Source: JAKACA01 sp050010115
GTDB taxonomy: Bacteria; Actinomycetota; Acidimicrobiia; Acidimicrobiales; Bog-793
NCBI GenBank assembly: GCA_050010115.1
Contig: JBEKLQ010000073.1
Span: 1-20,631, forward strand
Direction: 5' to 3'
Length of the DNA: 20,631 nt
In this document: positions 15,357 to 20,631 of the stretch, piece by piece
Numbering within the stretch: position 1 is the stretch's first letter
Layout: each line of letters starts with the position of its first letter
Translations under genes and position numbers: made by a program
The notes under the pieces: model-generated
What the model was told of the DNA's origin: nothing
The model's input: only the letters and a program-made list of their open reading frames with translations
Database searches by the model: none

Positions 15357-15995
15357 TCAGGACCCTTCGCCGGCCTCGTCGCCAGTCTCCGCGTCGCTGC
15401 TGCTGTGCCCGCCCTCAGCCGTGTCGATGTCGATCGGCTCGCCCTCAGCGCCGGCTGGTGGCCAGCCGCTGTTACCGAGCCCACCGAGCGCCCCGCTCAG
15501 CACGCCACCGAGCGCACCCCCGAGGCCGGCAATGAGATCTTCAGGGTTGGTGAAGCTCCCGAAGTCCGGGAGGCCCAGGCCACCGAGCATCGGGAGCTTG
15601 CCGAGGCTCCCCAGCAAGGCCGAGAGATCGACCTCAGCGGCCTCGCCCGCCAGCTCGCTTTGCAAGTCGACGACCTGTTCGAGCACGTCGCGCAAGGCGG
15701 CAAGCACGGCGTCTTCGAGCATCGCGACATCTCGCGGATCGACGAGCGACGGGTCGATGTGTATCGACAACGGCTCGAAACCCCCACTCACGGCGATCAC
15801 CACCGCACCCCCGGCCGCTGATCCCTCGAGCACAGCCAACTGCGCCTCCTCGGCGGACAACTCGAGCTGCTCGGCAGCGACCTCCACCCGCTCCAGCAGC
15901 TCACCGAGGTCGAGCTCGGCCGCACCCTCCTCATCCGGTTCCGCGCTCTCGGAGACCGACACCTCGCGTGGACCCTCGTTCTCGATATCTGGCAT
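15357..15995 (-). CDS. ybaB: YbaB/EbfC-family nucleoid-associated protein, extended
   Basis: A 212-aa protein between dnaX and recR. The central part (about 35-115) fits YbaB/EbfC, a dimeric DNA-binding protein. It has a helix with AEEAQLAVLEGSAAGG, strands with VVIAVSGGFEPLSIHIDPSLVDP, and the helix AMLEDAVLAALRDVLEQ. It is about twice the usual length. It has an acidic N-terminus (residues 1-34), a Gly/Leu-rich stretch (about 126-170) and an acidic C-terminus (about 173-212). The start ATG shares one base with the dnaX stop codon (TGATG at 15997-15993), and AGGAGG lies 7 nt upstream, so it is both coupled and well primed for translation. Assignment to the family rests on the core motif plus gene order. 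The extended tail is of unknown role. Confidence 0.85.
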   Translation of the reverse strand: MPDIENEGPREVSVSESAEPDEEGAAELDLGELLERVEVAAEQLELSAEEAQLAVLEGSAAGGAVVIAVSGGFEPLSIHIDPSLVDPRDVAMLEDAVLAALRDVLEQVVDLQSELAGEAAEVDLSALLGSLGKLPMLGGLGLPDFGSFTNPEDLIAGLGGALGGVLSGALGGLGNSGWPPAGAEGEPIDIDTAEGGHSSSDAETGDEAGEGS

Positions 15996-18016
15996 CAAGT
16001 GACCTCCTCTGCTCCCGGGAACTCTTCAAGCAGGCGGTTCTCCGCCCATGAACGTGAGTCGTGATGCCCGGCTTCGGATCCCGGCTCCAGATCGTCGAGA
16101 TCCACATCCTCGCCATCCGGGTCCTCGAGCTGAGCAGCCGCCGGTGCCGCGGTGCTGGGCGGCGCGGCCGCGGCCTTGGCGGCCGCCGCTCTTGCAGCCT
16201 GACGGCTCGGCGCCGGCTCCACGTCCGGCGACGCCGGGGATGCCTCGCCGGCCGGACGACCTTCCGGAGCCGACGGGTCGGGCGGGTCGGCGTTCGGGGA
16301 ACCGAGATCGGTTTCGGTGACGAGACGGAGGCCGATCGTGGTACTGAAGTGGCTGCTGAGCGCCTCCGCGACTTCCTTGACCAGCGGGTCCGCGTGTTCG
16401 ACGTGAGCCGCGTTCGGCAGGGCGAACACGGCGTCGCCCTGCTCCACGGCCACGAAACGCCCTACGGCATACACCGCTCTCGCCCTCGGACGGAGCTTGT
16501 GTAGGACGTGGTCACCCCAGGCGGTCACCAGGTCATCCCGGCTTGGTACAGCCACCGACGTTGGCGCTGGGGTGCCAACTCCGATCGTGGACTGAGCCGG
16601 GGCCGGGGATGGCGTTGCGGGCGACGTCGATGGCGCTGGACTCGCCGGCGGCGTGGCGGCGACCGGCTCGGCCGCTGAAGGCTCGATGGCTGGGGCGGCG
16701 GCGGCGCTTGCTGGGGCGGCGGCCGGCTTCGGCAAGTACGCGCCGAGAGCGGGCGAGCTGGGACCAGGGCCTCGGCTCGGGCCGGCAGGTGGCGGCTCCA
16801 GTGGTCCCGACGCCGCCTGTGGCGACTCCGCGCGCACGGCGGACGTCGGCGGCGCTGGACGGGGAGCTGCAGCTGGGGCGGAAGACGCCACCGCTCTGCC
16901 AGCTGCCAACTCCTGCAAGCGACGTTCCAGTCGCTCCAACCGCTCCAGCACGGCCGCGGGGCTGTCGTCAACGTCGGGATGAGTCAGGCGCACGAGAGCG
17001 ACCTCGAACGTCGTTCGAGCGTCGAGCGCTTCTCGCATGTCGACAATCGCCGTCCCGACGAGTTCGAGCGCCCGCACACATCGCGCAGGACCGAGGGCGG
17101 GTGGACCGTCCGCTCCCGCAGCCGACGCCCAGGACGACAGGCGCGCCGAGTCAGGTGCGACAACCCCGAGAAACACATCCCTCAGCCCATCGACCAGCTC
17201 ACTCGCCAAGCGGTTGGCGTCGAAGCCGGCAGCCATCGCTTCGGCAACGGTCCGCAGTGCGAGCGCTGAGTCCTGCTCGACCATCGCCCGCAACAGATCA
17301 CGCACCCACCGATCGTCCTCCTCCACGACTCCGGCGGCCGCCACCTGGTCCAAGGCGGACAGCGCATCGCGAGCAGAGCCGTGACCTCGCCGCACCGCCG
17401 ATTCGATACCTTCGTCTGGCACAGCGAGGTTGGCATCCTTGGCGACATCAGCCAGCAGTCCGGCGAGCACTTCCGGCTCCATCAGATGAAACTCGAAGTG
17501 CTGGGTGCGGCTCTTGATCGTCGGGAGCACTTTCTGAGGATCGGTCGTGGCCAGGACGAACACGACGTGATCGGGTGGCTCCTCGAGCGTCTTCAAGAGG
17601 GCGTTGGAGGCTGCCGTCGAGAGCATGTGGACCTCGTCGACGATGTAGACCTTCCACTTGCCCGGCGTCGCCAGTGACGCCCGTGCCACGAGATCGCGCA
17701 TGGCATCGACCCCGTTGTTCGACGCGGCATCCAGCTCGTGGACGTCGAGCGATGCTCCGCGGGTGATCTCGACGCACGAACCGCAGACGCCGCAGGGCTC
17801 GCCGTCGTGCGGATCCGCGCAGTTCAGCGCTTTTGCCAGGATCCGGGCCGTTGAGGTCTTCCCCGTTCCGCGAGGGCCCGAGAACAGGTAGGCATGGCTG
17901 ACGCGATCCTCGCGAGCAGCATTCCGCAACCCGAGGACGACATGGGACTGGCCCCGGACCTCGGAAAAGCGTTGTGGCCGGTAGCGCCGATAGAGCGATT
18001 GGAACTGGTCGGCCAC
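15995..18016 (-). CDS. dnaX: DNA polymerase III subunit gamma/tau
   Basis: A 673-aa clamp-loader AAA+ ATPase. It has Walker A GPRGTGKT (47-54), zinc-binding Cys66, Cys75, Cys78 and Cys81, Walker B DEVH (127-130) and sensor TTD (157-159). The region that usually reads SRCQ is SRTQ here. The conserved N-terminal module ends near residue 370. A long Pro/Ala/Ser-rich linker follows, then a short tau-like C-terminal domain (about 530-620) and an acidic tail. The open frame extends upstream to 18649, but that part is antisense to the neighbouring ligase gene. The GTG at 18016 begins the conserved VADQFQSLYRRYRPQRF. TAATGT lies 7 nt upstream, with no SD. First gene of the operon with ybaB and recR. 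I see no obvious slippage site for a separate gamma form. Confidence 0.96.
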   Translation of the reverse strand: MADQFQSLYRRYRPQRFSEVRGQSHVVLGLRNAAREDRVSHAYLFSGPRGTGKTSTARILAKALNCADPHDGEPCGVCGSCVEITRGASLDVHELDAASNNGVDAMRDLVARASLATPGKWKVYIVDEVHMLSTAASNALLKTLEEPPDHVVFVLATTDPQKVLPTIKSRTQHFEFHLMEPEVLAGLLADVAKDANLAVPDEGIESAVRRGHGSARDALSALDQVAAAGVVEEDDRWVRDLLRAMVEQDSALALRTVAEAMAAGFDANRLASELVDGLRDVFLGVVAPDSARLSSWASAAGADGPPALGPARCVRALELVGTAIVDMREALDARTTFEVALVRLTHPDVDDSPAAVLERLERLERRLQELAAGRAVASSAPAAAPRPAPPTSAVRAESPQAASGPLEPPPAGPSRGPGPSSPALGAYLPKPAAAPASAAAAPAIEPSAAEPVAATPPASPAPSTSPATPSPAPAQSTIGVGTPAPTSVAVPSRDDLVTAWGDHVLHKLRPRARAVYAVGRFVAVEQGDAVFALPNAAHVEHADPLVKEVAEALSSHFSTTIGLRLVTETDLGSPNADPPDPSAPEGRPAGEASPASPDVEPAPSRQAARAAAAKAAAAPPSTAAPAAAQLEDPDGEDVDLDDLEPGSEAGHHDSRSWAENRLLEEFPGAEEVT

Positions 18017-18029
18017 GGCGCCGACATTA
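18017..18029 (-). promoter_or_regulatory. Candidate -10 for leaderless dnaX mRNA
   Basis: On the minus strand TAATGT (18029-18024) ends 7 nt before the GTG at 18016. No Shine-Dalgarno is present. The ATG inside this hexamer is out of frame with dnaX. Confidence 0.4.
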
Positions 18030-18157
18030 GGGCGGTGGCGCTCTCGCCGTGCGGGCGACGCCCGCCGCAAGCCTTCCCAGGAAACTCTCGGGAAATCAGA
18101 AGTGCCGCCCCAGCGCTCTCCCCGGCTCCTATCAACCTCCAAGGTCAGGATCTGAAC

Positions 18158-19600
18158 ATGGCTGTGCTGAGCCCCCCAACCCCGTTGAGCCTCGTCCGCA
18201 ACCCCCGCCGGCGAGGGCCGACCCTGCCGCCGGCCGGCTCCATCGGTGCCCTCGTCAACCAACGAGCCCTGACGATGGGAGATAGGCCTGCATTCACCGA
18301 CGTGCGCGACGGCCGGGCGGTCACGTGGCACGACGTGGCGATCGCGGCCCGGAAGCTCCGGAGTCGCTTCGGTCTCCGAAGCTCGGGACTCGGCGCGGCC
18401 GGGCTCCGGGTGGGGTTGGCAGTGACAGCGCCGGTGGGTGCCTGTGTGGAGTACCTGGCGGCGTTGGCGGCCGGGCTCCCGATCGCTGCCCTGGACCCGG
18501 CCAGCTCGGACGCCGAGCTCCTCTGGTCGACGGCGACCCTCGGCCTTACTCACTTGATTCGCGATGGCGGCGAGGTGATCGAGCTCCGCCCGGTCCGCTC
18601 CGGAGCCGAGGAACGGCACTCCCAAGTGGTGCGCGGGCGTGCGGCGCATCCGAGCGCTTTGGCTCTGCCCGACCAGTCGTCGGCCTCGACAGCGGTTGCC
18701 CCTACCCTCGTCACGGCCACCCGCGGCTCGACGGGAGCACCAAAGCTGGTGCCGCTGACGGAGGGCCAGCTCCTACTCGCTGCGGCCAACACGGTTCGTC
18801 ACCTGCGCCTGTGCCCGAACGATGTCGGTTACTGCCCGGCACCGCTGCACCGAATCGACACTCAGGTCGTCGGCATCCTCGCGGCCTTGCTATCCGGAGG
18901 AGCCATCGTCGTCGGGAGCTTCGACCGGCGCAGCGCCTGGACTGACGTCGACCGCTGCGGTGCCACATGGCTGAATCTCGTGCCGACCATGGTCTCGGCG
19001 CTGACGGACGTGAGCGCGCCGGGCGCGGCCGTGAAGCGCAGGGTTCGTTTCGTCAGAGTCAGTGGGGCAGAGTTGCCGATTGGGACCCATTCGGGTTTTT
19101 GGCAGGCGACGGGCATCTCGCTCCTCGAGAGCTACAGCCTCCCCGAGGCCGCCGGACCAGTCGCCTCCAACCCGGTCGAGATCGCGGGACGGCGACCCGG
19201 TTCCGTTGGCCTACCGGTAGGCGTCGACGTCAGGATCATCAGTGGCGAGGGCCAGGTCGTTCCTCTCGGCCAGACCGGTCGGGTGCAAGTGCGGGGTGCG
19301 ACCGTCGTCTCGCACTACCTCGCGTACGGGTTCTCGGGCCGGGATCGAGCGCCGTTGCCGGCTGCGGACCCAGCGGGATGGCTCGACACCGGCGACGTCG
19401 GTTACCGGAGCATCGACGGCTACCTGTACCTGACCGGCCGTGAGGCGACCGCCAGCCTCGGCGTCACAGGCGCCGGCGTGGGCGCCGGATTGCGGGCGGC
19501 CCGTCGCCTGCGGGACGAAGACGGCGCTGCCGAGCGCAGCAGCCAGGTCGCCTGCGGCACACCAGCAAGTCCGCTGAGAGCTGCTGCCTTCCGGCCCTGA
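18158..19600 (+). CDS. Adenylate-forming (AMP-binding) enzyme lacking the C-terminal domain
   Basis: A 480-aa protein of the acyl-CoA synthetase/ligase superfamily. The phosphate-binding loop is TRGSTGAPK (188-196), a slightly altered form of the usual TSGSTGxPK with Arg in place of Ser. Other landmarks are ESYSLPEAAG (A5 region), GSVGLPVGVDVRI, and GWLDTGDVGY (A8 region, Trp408 to Tyr416) followed by LYLTGRE. After this hinge only about 50 low-complexity residues remain. The usual 100-residue C-terminal domain with the catalytic lysine (A10) is missing, and I do not see it in another frame. It may be a decayed gene, a half-reaction enzyme or a stand-alone N-terminal domain. The ATG at 18158 has AGGA about 8 nt upstream; the frame upstream of it overlaps dnaX and lacks family similarity. 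Substrate unknown. Confidence 0.8.
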   Translation: MAVLSPPTPLSLVRNPRRRGPTLPPAGSIGALVNQRALTMGDRPAFTDVRDGRAVTWHDVAIAARKLRSRFGLRSSGLGAAGLRVGLAVTAPVGACVEYLAALAAGLPIAALDPASSDAELLWSTATLGLTHLIRDGGEVIELRPVRSGAEERHSQVVRGRAAHPSALALPDQSSASTAVAPTLVTATRGSTGAPKLVPLTEGQLLLAAANTVRHLRLCPNDVGYCPAPLHRIDTQVVGILAALLSGGAIVVGSFDRRSAWTDVDRCGATWLNLVPTMVSALTDVSAPGAAVKRRVRFVRVSGAELPIGTHSGFWQATGISLLESYSLPEAAGPVASNPVEIAGRRPGSVGLPVGVDVRIISGEGQVVPLGQTGRVQVRGATVVSHYLAYGFSGRDRAPLPAADPAGWLDTGDVGYRSIDGYLYLTGREATASLGVTGAGVGAGLRAARRLRDEDGAAERSSQVACGTPASPLRAAAFRP

Positions 19601-19666
19601 CTCGGTTCACGGTCGCCAGTTGCGCAGAACCCGGCTACTGCGCGCGGCAGCGCCGAGCCATCACGA

Positions 19667-19672
19667 TACCCT
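19667..19672 (+). promoter_or_regulatory. Possible -10 for tRNA-Ser
   Basis: TACCCT lies 31 bp upstream of the mature tRNA 5' end, in the 103-bp gap after the ligase gene. It fits TANNNT. No good -35 was identified. Confidence 0.25.
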
Positions 19673-19703
19673 GAGGCGCCGCCGGTGCCCACAGCGCCGG
19701 CTC

Positions 19704-19791
19704 GGAGGAGTGCGAGAGCGGCCGAATCGGCACGATTGGAAATCGTGTGACCTGCAAGGGTCCGTGGGTTCAAATCCCACCTCCTCCGCCA
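19704..19791 (+). tRNA. tRNA-Ser (anticodon GGA)
   Basis: Acceptor arms GGAGGAG (19704-19710) and CTCCTCC (19781-19787) pair over 7 bp, followed by discriminator G and an encoded CCA (19789-19791). The anticodon stem CACGA/TCGTG encloses TTGGAAA with anticodon GGA at 19738-19740, which reads UCC and UCU serine codons. A long variable arm, typical of class II serine tRNAs, and a T-loop GTTCAAATC are present. All arms look intact. Its 3' end abuts remnants of conjugative-element DNA, so it is a plausible attachment site. Confidence 0.97.
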
Positions 19792-20060
19792 CATACTCCC
19801 TGGTCAGAGACTTGTCGTGGCTGTATTTGCAGCTAATCGTCGCATGCTGAAAGCGATTTGACCACCAAACTGACCACCAAACTTTGCCGCCGTCACGCCC
19901 GGGCTCGAACCGGCGGGGCTCCGTAACCGTACGGACAGAGGGAAGCTGAGCTTTCCCGTTCGACCGACTTCTGGTATTGGCGTGAGAGCGCGCGTGGACG
20001 CCGGCTTCGTGGCTGGGGACGCGGTAGTGCGAGCAGGGAACGAACAGCGTTAGGGCAGCG
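19792..20060. other. Gene-poor stretch between tRNA-Ser and coupling-protein remnant
   Basis: No convincing intact gene. It holds a 12-bp exact tandem duplication (19859-19882) and an 11-bp tandem duplication (20045-20066). On the minus strand one frame is open from about 20056 to a stop at 19804. Its last 28 residues include KFGGQFGGQ, a Gly/Gln pattern that I associate, weakly, with C-termini of actinobacterial tyrosine integrases. No catalytic integrase motif is present. Confidence 0.5.
19859..19882. repeat. 12-bp tandem duplication downstream of tRNA-Ser
   Basis: TGACCACCAAAC occurs twice without interruption (19859-19870 and 19871-19882), 68 bp after the tRNA CCA end. It may be an integrase arm-binding site or part of a degraded coding tail. 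Confidence 0.85.
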
Positions 20061-20066
20061 TTAGGG
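20045..20066. repeat. 11-bp tandem duplication at the end of the coupling-protein remnant
   Basis: CAGCGTTAGGG occurs at 20045-20055 and 20056-20066. The second copy supplies the TTA (TAA on the minus strand) that ends the remnant reading frame. Confidence 0.85.
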
Positions 20067-20631
20067 CGGGCTAACCGCAGCGAGCACGGCAGGATCGGCG
20101 AGCGGGGCGAACGTGTTCGCCACCATCGCCCAGATGGCGTCGCGCGTGCGCTGGTCGGAGGCGATCGTGGCGTCGAGCGCCCGCTCCCAACCTGGTGTCG
20201 CCGCGGGGTGCGACGTGAGGATCGACACCGCCTCCTTGGCTCCCGGGGCGGAGTGCGACCAGCGGTACAGGGCAGACGGTGGGCGAGAGTCGAGAGTCGA
20301 GGGCGCCGGCGTGCAGCATGCAACGGGTCACGGCGAGCGCCTGTTGCCGCCAGAACGTGCCGTTCTCAACACCATTCCGGCCGGAATCGCTCACGAGGGC
20401 CTCGGCCCGGATCATCGCCGTCCGCGGGCTCTCGCAGCCGCGAACGAGGGACCACTGCAGCGCCGGGAGCCGCAATGGGCAGTGGGCAAGACCTTGCGGA
20501 TCGAACACTGCCGCCGGTCCGCGGGACGTGCACGCCGCGAGGGTGACCGCCAGGTTGTCAGGTCGGGTCGAGGTCGTGACGACCGCGCCCGGTGCGTCGA
20601 GGATCATCGGTATCACCACGCTTTGGCCCTT
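20061..20631 (-). pseudogene. Remnant of VirD4/TraG-like conjugative coupling protein (partial, frameshifted)
   Basis: The frame enters from the right edge reading KGQSVVIPMILDAPGAVV, TTSTRPDNL, VFDPQGLA, SLVRGCESPRTAMIRA and LAVTRCMLHAGALDSR. This series is characteristic of TraG/VirD4-like ATPases of actinobacterial integrative conjugative elements, just after the Walker A loop. Near 20285-20298 the frame breaks. The rest of the domain continues one base out of register as LYRWSHSAPGAKEAVSILTS, GWERALDATIASDQRTRD, IWAMVANTFAPLADPAVL and ends AAVSPP at a TAA (20063-20061). An exact 7-bp tandem duplication of GAGAGTC sits at the break and accounts for the shift. Intact relatives continue well beyond this point, so the 3' part is also lost. 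Family assignment comes from remembered sequence patterns; the frameshift is seen directly. Confidence 0.85.

Noticed and set aside
18017..18157. Possible SRP (4.5S) RNA gene near dnaX
   Set aside because: The conserved GGAAGGNAGCAGCC-type loop of the SRP RNA is absent on both strands. The region is read as a divergent promoter spacer.
18017..18649. N-terminal extension of dnaX
   Set aside because: The upstream part is antisense to the ligase gene and unlike any clamp-loader N-terminus. The conserved start is the GTG at 18016.
19881..19960. Second tRNA-like arm (GGTTCGAGCCCGGG) on the minus strand
   Set aside because: Only four of five T-stem pairs form. No matching acceptor 5' strand, anticodon arm or CCA could be found.
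19661..20323. 220-codon minus-strand open frame containing EVGFEPTDPCRSHDFQSC
   Set aside because: This stretch is the antisense translation of the tRNA-Ser gene, a well-known spurious pattern.

Overview
This is a very GC-rich window with GTG starts, frequent -10-like hexamers lying directly on start codons, a dnaX-ybaB-recR operon, a full-length Lhr helicase and a carboxylating crotonyl-CoA reductase. Together these point to a high-GC actinobacterium (Actinomycetota). An Acidimicrobiia-type lineage is a reasonable guess, but no marker here fixes the genus.

Layout. 1-384 is gene-free and built of repeats: two copies of a 125-bp unit carrying a long hairpin, then an 8-bp minisatellite. 385-5151 (-) is a large Lhr-type helicase whose promoter overlaps a perfect Gram-positive/mycobacterial-type LexA (SOS) box. 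5265-14635 is a metabolic island: 3-hydroxybutyryl-CoA dehydrogenase and ethylmalonyl-CoA mutase (+), an acyl-CoA carboxylase beta subunit with an overlapping small ORF (-), an orphan lipoprotein (+), crotonyl-CoA carboxylase/reductase with a methylmalonyl/ethylmalonyl-CoA epimerase (-), and acetyl-CoA acetyltransferase (+). 14751-18016 (-) is dnaX-ybaB-recR. 18158-19600 (+) is an adenylate-forming enzyme lacking a recognisable C-terminal domain. 19704-19791 (+) is tRNA-Ser(GGA). 20061-20631 (-) is a frameshifted, truncated remnant of a conjugative (VirD4/TraG-like) coupling protein that runs off the window, so a decayed integrative element probably lies against the tRNA.

How the genes fit together. 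The island supplies much of the front half of the ethylmalonyl-CoA pathway: two acetyl-CoA to acetoacetyl-CoA (PhaA), to 3-hydroxybutyryl-CoA (Hbd), [crotonase not in window], to (2S)-ethylmalonyl-CoA (Ccr), epimerised (Epi), then rearranged to methylsuccinyl-CoA (Ecm). The acyl-CoA carboxylase would handle propionyl-CoA released later in the pathway. Methylsuccinyl-CoA dehydrogenase, mesaconyl-CoA hydratase and the lyase are not in the window, so completeness of the pathway is inference.

A recurring regulatory theme: five lead genes (lhr, hbd, carboxylase beta, ccr, dnaX) have a TANNNT hexamer 5-7 nt before the start codon and no Shine-Dalgarno, suggesting leaderless mRNAs. Genes inside operons are instead translationally coupled or carry SD sequences. 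I found no CRISPR array, complete insertion sequence or defence system.
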